This document shows positions 21,047 to 31,966 of a DNA stretch of 64,000 bases, one piece after another. The translations under genes and the position numbers were made by a program. Position 1 is the first letter of the stretch. Each line of letters begins with the position of its first letter. Source of the stretch: Takashimella koratensis (taxonomy: Eukaryota; Basidiomycota; Tremellomycetes; Trichosporonales; Tetragoniomycetaceae); NCBI GenBank assembly GCA_003116875.1, contig BCKT01000003.1, forward strand, positions 871,143 through 935,142. The letters are read 5' to 3'. Below the pieces are notes generated by a model. The model had not been told where the DNA came from. It saw only the letters and a program-made list of their open reading frames with translations, and made no database searches.

Positions 21047-22410
21047 ATGGCATCCCCACTCGCGCCGACCGAGGGCTCGTCAGCCTCTCGCGAGGCAACA
21101 CCCGTCTCCACCGCGTCGTCGTCACGCCCACCAGATCCCCTCAGCGCTACCGGCAGCAGCGCCGACGCGGATCACATTGCCGCTGCTGCAGGGATTGTAC
21201 CCCCTGGCATCGGGCCAACCGGACAGGACGACATGGATCGGTTTCTGAAGCGTATGGAGATGGAGAAGGTGCGTGGATATCTGCGCTTTTGCACACCTTG
21301 TCTAGCGTTCAAAGTGACAACGACGACGCGTCAACGGATAACCAGAATAGTGCTGACTTGTCTCGCTCTACAGAAAGTGATGCAATTGCAGCAGCGTCTC
21401 GAGCTGGCGAGCGTCAAGGCGAACAACGGATGGTCAGATATGAGCATAGGGCAGATTGAGGAGGTAAGTGTTGATTAGGAGATCACCTTGCGGAGGCTGA
21501 CTGTCTGCAGCGTTTACCCCCATCACCGCGGTTGAATATATCGCCCACCGCTGCGCGCTTCGACCTGCCGTCCCCCTCGTCAGCCCAGCACCGCATGTAC
21601 CCTATCAGCGGGCCGTCACCGCTCGTTCCTTCCAGTCCAAGAAAACGACGGATGGACGAGCACCTCGACTCGTTCCCGCGCGCCGCCAGCCCAGGGCGAC
21701 ACCAGCACCGGCGAGCGTCTAGCTCAGCGACACTTGCGTCTTTCCTCGCTGCTGACCAGGCCCAAGCGCAACATCCACACTCTGCCGTCGCGTCGTCGTC
21801 ATCCTCCACACTACACCCTGGATCTCCCCTCCGCCCACGCGACTCGAAAAAGCGGAGTCAAAGCCACTCGCATCGCGAGCGCCCGACGACGCAGGACGTC
21901 GATGCCGCCAAGGCCCTTACATTCATGCTGGGTTCTGGAGGCACGGGATTCGGCTGGGAGGCAGCCCAGGGCGGTAGGCGAGGGTCAGCAGAGCGTGATC
22001 GTCTTCTCCCAGATTTCCACCCAGCCCCACCCTTGACATCTACCTCGTCGCTCCCACTCCCCGATTCGGCACGACGGGCCTCCGGCTCTGATCTGAACGC
22101 AGGTAATGTCGCACGCCATTCGATCTCAGCGACCACGTCCCCCGTCGCCCCGTCTACGAAGAAACAGGCAACAGCGTCGACCGCAGCCGTGATGGAGGGG
22201 AGAGGGGAAGACGACAAGGCCGCAGTCGAACTCATGATGTTCCTCGCTCATTCACCGTCACCTGCGAAACCGGCAGATCCACCAGTCCGCTCAGTCGGAT
22301 CAGCAGCGCGCGTGTTGTTTGCCGACGACCCGAAACCAAGTAACCTCTCGGGACCGCCGATCACCGCGATGCAGGTCAAGGAGGATGTTGGTGGTCTGCT
22401 CGGAGCGTGA
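21047..22410 (+). CDS. Whi5/Nrm1-like candidate G1/S repressor
   Basis: Three exons: 21047-21268, 21374-21463 and 21511-22410; 403 residues. The product is largely disordered, rich in Ser, Pro and Ala. It has a short helical segment near residues 60-95 (MDRFLKRMEMEK joined to KVMQLQQRLELA) and many Ser-Pro/Thr-Pro sites that could be cyclin-dependent kinase targets (PSPRLNISPT, PSSPRKRR). Two short related hydrophobic motifs stand out: DAAKALTFMLGS (about 235-246) and KAAVELMMFLAHSPSP (about 340-355). They resemble the GTB motif by which yeast Whi5 and Nrm1 bind the SBF/MBF G1/S transcription factors. That assignment rests on motif resemblance alone. The gene model is good; the function is tentative. 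Any other disordered regulator with amphipathic docking motifs would fit. Confidence 0.5.
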
Positions 22411-23774
22411 GCTGGGTTCGAGAGCTGGAGACTACACCTGCGCCTCCTTTTTCGATGCCCAACCGGTTCACCACGCCCTCGATTCAGCTGCTCAACTCCC
22501 TTCTCGCTTGCATGTCCTCGCCATTCACTCCTGCCGTCGTCTCACCCTATCACTTTCTCCGCGCATAACGCTTTTCCTTGTTACCATACCATCTGATCAT
22601 ACCCAAGCTACCTCGTTGCCTGCCCGTATCTATCTCATTTCTCATCTCACTCGGCTCTCGGCTCTATCATCATTCACACGTCTTGACTTTGATTCGTTCT
22701 TGTTTTCTTTCATTTGTGTTTTATAATCCCATCCAATTTCTTTTGCTTGTACAGTGTGTCGGGATCCAAGAGGTCAAAGAGAGAGAGAAGAAAGTCTGAA
22801 GTTGAGGCTGCTAGGTGTTGTTTTGTCGACGCGGCTGCCTGTGCTCCCGTGCTGGAGGGCCGAGCGTACACGACGTGGCCCTGGGCGGTGTGCAGAAGTC
22901 AATGTAACTATATGAGCTATGAAGCATGGACCGAGGTCTCACCATCTCGAAAACCGAGCAGAGACCAGGGCTCGGGTTGGCCGCGGGATTGACGTGTGTT
23001 TAATAGACGATTGTACTGTATCAACGGGAGTGGTGTTCTTTTATTCTGCATCACAGGCACGGGTGATGGCGTCAGGGCACAGGGACGACTCAAAGGATGT
23101 CACCCAGCAGCTCGGTCATCCTCTGCTCCTGCTCCCTCGGTAACCCCCCCCTCGTCCCACCCGTTCCCCCTCGTACTGTGCCTCCTCAAACAACCTCGTC
23201 GCTCGTCCGAGTCTCGGAGGGTGGAGACGAGAGAGCAGGAGAGCAGGAGAGCAGAGGCAGGGGAGCAGGGGAGCAAAGCCAGGGATGGATGACAATACCA
23301 CCAAAGGTAATGAATGCTGCAGAACCCAGCAAACAGCATTCGCCAGACACCGTTTTTCATTCATTTCATTTCATTTTATTTTATTTCATTTTTCACTTTG
23401 ACTTTGACTTTGGTTGTACCTGCCGGTCCCTTACCAAATCATCCCTTGAATCCCCGAATCACCCACCTCGTATCCTTTCTTTCTTCAACCCCACCTACAC
23501 TCTCGACCTCGACTCGGCTTGCTCATCCCGTCGGACATCGACTCATTCCTCCATCATCGTGCTCCTCGTCACCGTCACCGTCACCCTCTCTCTCACATCC
23601 TCCCCGCCCATTCGTTACGTGTTTCCGACTTTGACAGTTTCCCCTCCTCGCTCTCAGCCCTTTCATCTCGCTGCTCCTCTCTCACATCCTCTATAATTTC
23701 AATCCTCCCTCATCCGATCGATCACGCCTGCCCGTCCCTCTCGCGGACGAGCAACACGGCCACGGACATTCACC
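22411..23774. other. Intergenic, 1.4 kb between the Whi5-like gene and the histidine kinase gene
   Basis: No gene recognised. The first half is the presumed 3' region of the Whi5-like gene. From 23350 to 23770 the sequence is rich in TTTCATTT and then TC-rich up to the kinase ATG, which looks like promoter and leader. No conserved protein motif appears in any frame. Confidence 0.5.
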
Positions 23775-26700
23775 ATGACTGATGACGTCGATCTCTCGTC
23801 GCTGCCGACGGCCTACCTGGAGGTGAGTTTGATGACGAACTCGCCATCCGGACTGGGAGTAGTCTTCATCAAACCCATCAAGCCATCAGACCTCATTACC
23901 CGCGGCCCATGCTGACCTCGACCGTCCCTAGTCGTACCCGTTCCCGGCGTTCGTGCTCGTCATCCCAATCGCTGCGAAAACCCGACCACCATTGATCAGC
24001 CGCGACACGGACATCACTGTACGAAACTCTCGCGAAGCCGTTTCCCCACTCTCCGCCGACCCTGGAGCTCTCTCCGCCTCGTCAGCTTTCAACCACAGCT
24101 ACGTCGAGGCATGGTCCAATTCGCGATGGAAGCAATTGACCGAGGGCAGACCGATTCACGAGTGCCTCGACTCGCTCGTGTTCAATCACCTCCAAGCCTG
24201 GGTCGAAAGCGATGATGAAGAGTCGTTTGCGCTCGAGGTTCGAAGACCAACATGTACCCTCCACCTCGCCAAGGCTCTAGCGCCTATGAATCCGCCCTCG
24301 ACAAGCAAATCGTTCTGCATCGTCACTTCCTTGCGATCGTCGGAACCCTTGCATACACCCTCGGGATCGTCCTCAATCTCCACAGATATCTCTTATTTCA
24401 CGTCCGCACTCTCCCCGCCTCTCCCGTCCTCACATCGATCGCGATCGAGAACGTCCCGAAAACATTCGTTGTTCGAGGACATCCCCAACGTCGAGCTCGC
24501 AGATGTAAACGTGTTGTTGGAGGAGTTTGATTGGGGGCGAACCGCTCTTGGTCCGAAGAGTACATGGCCCTCCGCTATCCAGGCGTTCTTGGATATGATG
24601 TCAAAATCCAAGACGGACGACGCGTTGTGGCTCGGTCCAGACAGCTATTTGATCTAGTAGGTCTCCTGAAGCGAAATTCTTATTACCAATGCTGACAAAC
24701 GTAGTAATCAAAACTATTCGCGACTCCTCGACCACCCAAATTCGTTTGGTAGGCAGGCGAAAGAAGTGTGGAGCGCCGTGTGGGACGAATTGTCACCGAT
24801 GCTCGACAAGTGCAGGCAAGGCGAGGCATTACATCGCACCGATGCCCTCATGTTCTATCAAAAACACGGTCGAGGGAACTACGTCGAAAAGTATCATACC
24901 TGGAGTTATCTCCCGATTATTGTTAATGGTCAAGTGCTCGCCCTCTACAACCCATCAACCGATACGACAGACGCTGTTCTTGCCAGGCGACGGTTAGAGA
25001 CGACGAGGGACTTGTCTGAGCAGTTGCTGGTCTCACGAACCCAGCGCGAATACTACGAAAACGTCGCAGAGGTCATTGCGCGGAACAGCGAGGACGCACC
25101 TTTCATGATCACTTACTCGGTTCAAGACGGGAACGAGATCGAACTTACCCTCGAGACGACCGTCGGTGTCCCACCCGACCACCCTGCTGCACCCGCCAAA
25201 CTCTCGTTTCCATCACCCAACAAGCAGCGGCTAAATTTTGGGCCCAACGCTGACCGCCTCTCGTCGCCTACGCTTTCCGCCATTTCGGCCATGTCATCGG
25301 GAAGTGGCCGGGTCAATAGATGCTACGACTCCAAGTTTTGGCCAATTGCCAAAGCCCTCACGACGCGTCAAATCGTCATCATGGACGACTGCCGGGAACT
25401 GATCCAAGGCTTCCCCGTGCGGCAATGGGACAAGCTGCCAGATATGGCTCTGGTCGTGCCGATTTGCAGCGAGTCATCGATGGACGTTCCTTCTGGGGTC
25501 ATGGTACTTGGTCTCAACTTGTGTCGACCCTTTGATGCGACTTATGAGGATTGGGTTCAGGTCTTGCGCGCCCACCTCGCGTCGTCCCTCGTTTCGGTCA
25601 AAGCGAACGAGGCTGAAGCTGCCAGAGCAGCAGAGAGGGACCGGATGGAACGGGCAAAGCAAGCATGGTTCCAAGGCGCGGCGCACGACCTCCGATCACC
25701 TCTGACTCTGATCGCAGGGCCCTTGGACGATGTGCTCAGAAGCACACTGACTCCAGATCAACACTCGGCACTCACTTTGGCACTTCGAAACGTCAATCGC
25801 CTACAACGTCTCGTCAACAACTTGCTCGATTTCTCGCGCCTCGAAGCCGGCAAGCTCGAAGGTCGATTCGTACCCATCAACCTCGGCAATTTCGTCACTG
25901 ACGTTGCGACATTGTTCCGACCGGCGATCGAACGAATGCGGCTCAAATTCGTGCTTGAAATTGAACCGCACGAGGGTCTGGTATACGTCGACCCAACACT
26001 CGTCGAGACTATGGTCACGAATTTGCTCGGCAACGCCCTCAAATACACTGAAGAAGGGTTCATCAGCGTCAAGCTGTCGTTCAACGACATGGCCGAGATT
26101 TCCGTCTCAGATTCGGGTTATGGTATTCCCCAAGACGAGATCCCAGACGTGACGAACCGGTTCCACCGCGCGACGACGGCCTTGAGTCGGGGCACAGAGG
26201 GCACCGGTATTGGTCTCGCCCTGGCGAAAGAGATCATACGACTGCACGATGGCGAGTTGTTGATCATGAGTGAAACGGCGGACGAAAGCCAAGGCCGACA
26301 TGGTTCGACGTTTACTGCGAGACTCCCGTTAAACGCCAGGTCAGTCCCGATGGTACAAGTTGAGCCGTCGGCGTTGGGAGCGTACAGTAAACAGGTCGCG
26401 AAGGAGGCGTTGGAGTGGGCCCGCGACGAGGAGACGACGACCCAGGGTAGCAGCGATGGTGGGAACGATGGGACAAGCGCATCAGGTCGGTCCGATGGGT
26501 TCCTGTTCGATAAGAGTGACGTGCTTTTGATCGCCGACGACAGCAACGATATGCGAAGGTACATAAAAAAACTCTTCACGCCATACTGCAAAGTCGTCGA
26601 AGCGCACAACGGCAAAGAAGCGCTAGAGATGGCTATCGCCTCCCGACCGACTTTGATACTCTCGGATCTGATGATGCCGGAGCTCGATGGGCTAGGGCTG

Positions 26701-29106
26701 TTATCTGCGCTCCGTGCCGAACCTTCAACCAAGCTTGTCCCGATGGTACTGTTGTCAGCTGCGACAGACGAGGATCTGCGATTACAGGCGCTACTCGCTG
26801 GTGCGGAAGACTTTTTGATGAAGCCCTTCAAGCCCAAGGAGCTCGTCGCGCGTGTTCACCTTCACATGCAAATGGGAAAGAAACGAGAAACGCTCGAAAA
26901 TCTGTTCACTCAGCGAGAGCAGGAGATGGCTATCTTGTCAGATTACTGTCCGTCGGGGATCATGCGAGCCGACAAGGACGGGAACATGACGTACGCCAAT
27001 GCCGCGTGGAAGTCGCTCGCTGGTATGCCGGACGACGTCAACCTCAACGACTGGCCACAGTACTGCGACGAAGCAACGCGTATCCGACTCGGACCCGTCT
27101 GGCAAGAGATCTTGTACGGTGACCAACCAGAGACCAAGGTCAGGTGGAAGTGGGCAAATGGGCGGTCAATGTCGGGTGTATTCATCCGACTGGACAAGAT
27201 CCGCCCAGATATGTCAGGGATCATAGGATGTCTAACCGACTTGACGCTGCAAGAAGAGCAACTCCGCGAAGCTGAGCAAAGGCGTATCGAAGCAGAGGAA
27301 TCGAAGCACCAGCAAGAACTTTTGGTAGATTTGACATCGCACGAGATTAGAACTCCAGTTTCGGCAATCTTGCAATGCTCGTCTCTCGTCAAAGAAAACC
27401 TCGTGGCGCTCAAGGATCAACTCAAGTACGCGGGCGCAAATGGGTTTCATGCAACCGTCGAGTTGCTCTCGGACCTCGATGAAGACGTCGAGGCATTGGA
27501 GAGTGAGTAAAGAAATCTTTTACGGCAAGGTGCTGTGCTGATGGCTACTTTTTAGGTATTTACCAATGCGGTTTGGTCCAAGAGCGCATCGCAGGTGATG
27601 TCCTTTCCCTCGCGAGGATCCAGCTGGACATGTTGTCGCTACACCATGTCGAAATGGACCTCAGGAAAGAAGCCAAGAAGGCAAGTCGACTGCTCCCCAA
27701 CGTTGTGGTATCATAAGTCTAACCATCCACCTCAGGTGCTGTCCGTATTTGCTTCCGAGGCCAAAATGAAGCGTATCGATCTCAAACTGGAGTTTGGAGA
27801 AACCATTGGTCGAACAGGTATCGCTGCATTCAAGACTGACCCCGTCCGTCTCGGTCAAGTCGTGACCAACCTCATCTCCAACTCGATCCGATTCACAGCG
27901 TCTAGTGATATCCGCCGCATCACGGTCAAGTTTGAGCTTTCGTTCCTTCCCCCCGCAGACGATACGTGTGCGTTGCCCTCGTCGATTGGAGCACCACCAC
28001 TTCCACCGCCAGAAGATACGCCGGTCTGGTTGTTTGTCAGTGTCACGGATACAGGACCCGGTCTGGGCCCGCACGAACAGAGCATCTTGTTCCAGCGCTT
28101 TACCCGTAAGTGATCAGTGAGCAGACAATATAGGAGGCATGGAGGACTGACAGTCTATAAGAGGGCAACAAGATGATCCATACTCGGTACGGAGGCTCCG
28201 GTCTTGGGCTTTTCATCTGCAAGAGTGAGTGTGGATATGGATCTCCCTTTCCAGTTGCTAACTTCTTGCAGAGATCACCGAGCTTCTTGGCGGGAGGATC
28301 GAGGTCAAGAGTCAACTAGGGGAAGGCTCCTGTTTCCGCTTCTTCATTCGTACCCGAACCGTATCTCCAAGCAGTGACATCTCCCCCATCGTCTCCGGGA
28401 CCACCTCGGTCTCTCTCACTCCATCGAGCTCCAACACTGGTTCGCCTGCACCGAGCGCTCGCGAGGGTGCTCAGGAGAGGGGCTTGCACGTCCTCATTGT
28501 CGAAGACAACATCATCAACCAGACGGTTCTCAAACGGCAGATGGTGAAAGAGGGGCTCACGTGCGACGTCGCGAACAATGGTCAAGAGGCGTTGGATTGT
28601 ATTCGAGAGGTACACAGACTGTCCCGCCGAGCTGGACCGGTCAAGAAACCGCTGTACGACGTGGTTCTTATGGACCTCGAGATGCCTGGTGAGTGAAGAG
28701 TAAGGGAACGCAGGCAGGACGGAGTTGGTGATGAGTTGGGGAAGAGACAAATGCTAACGGGTGCTGTAGTGATGGACGGCCTCACGGCGATTAAACAGAT
28801 TCGAGATTCCGAAGCTGCCGGAGCACTCAATAAACAACTCGTCATTGCTCTCACAGGCAACGCGAGGCAAGGTCAGATTGATCAAGCTCTTGCGGCAGGC
28901 ATGGACGATGGTGAGTGTTTGACCCGAACCCGTGAACAACGCAGAGTATACACAGCTTGCATTTTGCTGCAACAAAAAGAACAGTGTGACTGATACGGTG
29001 ATTTTATCATACAGTCGTTATCAAACCGTACCGACTTCCAGAGCTTATAGCGAAAATGCGCAACGCCGTGACGACTCGTCGCGCCGAAGCTCAAAATATA
29101 GATTAG
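23775..29106 (+). CDS. Dual hybrid histidine kinase (PAS-GAF-HK1-REC1-PAS-HK2-REC2)
   Basis: Nine exons: 23775-23822, 23932-24656, 24705-27502, 27556-27680, 27736-28105, 28162-28224, 28272-28688, 28770-28910 and 29015-29106; 1592 residues. It should sense a signal and pass phosphate through a His-Asp relay to an HPt protein. Order: a PAS-like domain (DWGRTALGPKSTWPSA), a GAF-like domain, kinase 1 with H585 in AAHDLRSPLT, N-box NLLGNALKYT, DSGYGIP and GTGIGLAL; receiver 1 (IADDSNDM, D912 in LSDLMMP, K964 in MKPF); a PAS domain (ADKDGNMTYANAAW); kinase 2 with H1137 in SHEIRTPVSA, NLISNSIRFT, DTGPGLG and GGSGLGLF; receiver 2 (IVEDNIINQ, D1511 in VLMDLEMP, ALTGNAR, IKPY). Both kinase-receiver sets keep their key residues. 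No membrane segment is seen, so it is probably cytosolic. Intron 4 (27681-27735) has a GC donor. Dual hybrid kinases are known in fungi; Cryptococcus Tco2 is one, as I recall. Confidence 0.93.
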
Positions 29107-29781
29107 ACACGGACAAAGGGTTTCCACCCCAAGCACAATCCAACCACGCGTCGAAGACTGGTTGACATTCAACGAGGAATTCTTCTTTCCTCACTTTTTT
29201 TGTTCCTTTTCTTTTCTCCATTCTCTTTGGTTCACATTTTCCTTGGTTCCTTGACCCTCAGTCACCTGTATCGCCTACCTCACGACCCCGTAATCCTTTT
29301 CGTTCCTCCCTAAATTTGGCATAGCCGGGCTGGCCCAAGTCGCCAAGCGATTATCGGTCTTCTAAATACGACAGATACACACATACACATACCTCTCTCA
29401 TTGTAATCCCTAGTTTATCTCTCTCTCGTCCTTCTCTCATCCTTGATAGATTCCCTTGATAGTTTCATGGTTTGATTTTAATTAATATAGCATGGCATGG
29501 GCCTCGTTTCGCCGATACCTACCTGCTGAGGTCAGCGTAGAATTAAGAAGTAGTAAAGTGGTAGAAGGTGAGAAGTAGCAACAGTAGCAGCAAAGGTTGG
29601 TTATGATCTTTGTAACATGCATGGGTGCCAATTGGGCGTGCGTGATATGGTTGAACAAAGTCTGGTGCGTGCTTGAAAACGAAGTGGGTACACAGCGTGG
29701 TGAGCGTGGAAATGAGCTTGAATGAGAAACCATGCAAGGGACCCTGTGTATGAACGATGAAGGAAAGGCGGAAAGAGAGAT
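29107..29781. other. Convergent 3' intergenic region
   Basis: AT-rich relative to its surroundings, lying between the stop codons of the histidine kinase and lipase genes. It should hold both 3' ends. No gene is seen. Confidence 0.6.
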
Positions 29782-31712
29782 TTAAAACCCTTCTTCTGCG
29801 AGAAAGTCCGACTGGAGAGTGACGAGAAAAAACAGTGAGAGCGACGACAAACGCGTGGAAGACGAGAATCAGCCATGTCTTTGCGGCTTGGTGAGGGTTG
29901 GACTTTGCTACAACCCGGACTTGCTGTGCTCACAATTTCCAAGTAGAAAGTGGCAGGCTTGAAAGTGATGGGGTTGCCTGTCCAGCCTGAGATGACGTAT
30001 CGAACGTGATTGACCCATCCGACGCTGCAGGTGGTTAGCTGTCGACTTGTGGTACGCTCCAGCTCGTTGTCTACCTCAGCTAGACCGAGTCCGTCGTCTC
30101 GTGTTTTCTCTCACCAAACTTACAGATCGAGATGATTCACGCCGACCAATGTCCCCCGGTACTCTCCCCACATTGCGCTATGAACCGAGACGAGTCCATC
30201 ATTCGGCCCTTCTTTCGCAAGAATCACCGAATGAGGCCACCTGAACGTATCCAAAATACCCGGATCAAAACTAGCCCCCCAGGAGAAGTATCTCACGTCT
30301 TCCATATCGATCACTTGTGCGTTGAACTCTTTCATCGATTTTGTCCCGAGGGCCTTGAACGCTGACCCGTCGCCAGAGTTAGGCAACCTCATCGCCTCCA
30401 TGACGGACAAGAGCTGCGGGAGTCGGTCGCGCCCAATCACATTGTCAATCACATAATCGGCGAAGGGAGAGCCTCGATGCGGAGTTGAGATCGTTGTCAA
30501 GCTCACGGGCTTGAACCGCGGGCTCAGTTGCGAAATAAGGTACCGACAGTCCAGCCCACCCATACTATGCGCGATCAAATTGACCTCTTGGCCCGGGAAC
30601 TTTTCCGCGACAAGTTCCTCGAGAATCGTAGCTCGATCCTTTATCGATGCCGTCGCTGGCACCCGTGCGATCATGACTTCCGCCCCGTTCGACTCGAGGA
30701 CTTCGCGAATCCCACGCCAATGCGAGATCTGCAACGGCGGAAGGCTGGCAGGTCCGATATAGTCGAATCCTAGCAGACCGTGGCAAAAGACGAGCGGGAG
30801 TCGTGGCGTCTTGTATTTTTTACGCAACTTGTCTTGTTCCTCGGCAACGGTGGGCGCCTGGTCTTCTTCACTCATCATCTCGTCGACACGACCCTTGTGG
30901 CCAGACCACCAGCTGGTAGCCCATGACCCCCAGCCTTCCTGGGCAGCAGAGGTCGTGCTTAGGGGCCGGCCGTATGCAAAGGGAAGGTAGGAAGAAGACG
31001 AAGCGCGGCGGGACACGCCAGAGTCGAAAGATCGACGGCGAGGGTTCAACAGGTCCGAAATGGTTTGTTGCAAGTGTAACGACGGCGCTGAGGAGACGGA
31101 CGAGACGGATATTCTTCGCCCACCTAGCGGTAGGCCAGTGGTTGGATCCAGATCCGGAAACCCATCTTCCTCACGACTCAACCTCACCGCTTCCTCTTCG
31201 CCTCCCCCTCCTCCTCCCCCTCCTCCTCCCCCTCCTCCGCTGCCGCCCCAGAGCTCGTGCCCGTCGCCGAGAGACGCCACCCTCCGCCCTGTCGACGCAT
31301 ACGATAGACTGGCGGTGGGTAATGTCGCCCGTGTCAGCTGAGACAAAAGTCTTGGCCTCCCTGCGGGACCGAGAGTCGGTGGGTAATGCGCAGCCGGCGG
31401 TCGGGAGATTGTCGGTTGCGAGAAAAGAGCGTTGCCACCTCGATCGCTATCGACGCTTGCCCCGCTCGTTTCGATTGAAAAGTTGGAGGGACCAGTCGAC
31501 GCAGATGGGAGAGGCGTGTTGATCGCTTCGTCAAGCATCGCCAAGATTGGCGGGCTGGGTATAGGTGGCGATGAGGAGGAGTGGGACGAGGCGCTGGATT
31601 CGAAAAGAGGAGGTGGGGGTTGCTTGCCCTTTCCCTTGTCCGACGAGAAGAGCGGCGAGTGACGTGGCGACATGGTCGCTCTGAGCAGTCCGACTGCCCG
31701 CCTCGAGGCCAT
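29782..31712 (-). CDS. DUF676-type serine lipase/esterase, Tgl2-like
   Basis: Three exons on the minus strand: 31712-30124, 30024-29934 and 29811-29782; 569 residues. The alpha/beta-hydrolase core begins near residue 310: LPLVFCHGLLGFDYIGP gives the oxyanion region, LIAHSMGGLDCRYL the nucleophile elbow with S383, then TISTPHRGSPFADYV, GPNDGLVSVHSAMWGEY with the likely acid, and VNHLDLVGWVNH with the likely His. The last 30-nt exon encodes SDFLAEEGF. This set fits the fungal lipases typified by yeast Tgl2, which acts on short acylglycerols. The first 300 residues are disordered and contain a run of about 13 Gly encoded by GGN repeats at about 31198-31240. The N-terminus MASRRAVGLLRATMSPRHS could be a weak mitochondrial signal (inference). 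It shares a short divergent promoter with APC5. Confidence 0.85.
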
Positions 31713-31938
31713 GCAAGGGTAAGATGTGGGTCAGTACCGTCGTGGTAGGAGCAGTAAAGGTCGAGGCAGCGATGAAGATTGGGATGAGGGATGTTGAGGT
31801 TGTAAATTGGGCCTAGTCGTCTTTGTGTTGACAACGGCCCCCCACGTCATCCAGTCCGATCACGGAGTCTCGTCCAATCTCCGCTCCGTCTCACGTTGAA
31901 TCCTTTGGTCGCTCTCAACATTGTCAACACCATCATCC

Positions 31939-31966
31939 AGCACCAGCATCAGCACCAGCACCAGCA
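31939..31966 (+). repeat. CAGCAC/CAGCAT hexamer repeat abutting the APC5 start codon
   Basis: Five tandem hexamers of the pattern CAGCAY end directly in the chosen APC5 ATG (31966). They lie in the presumed leader and keep a frame open upstream of the ATG. Confidence 0.85.
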
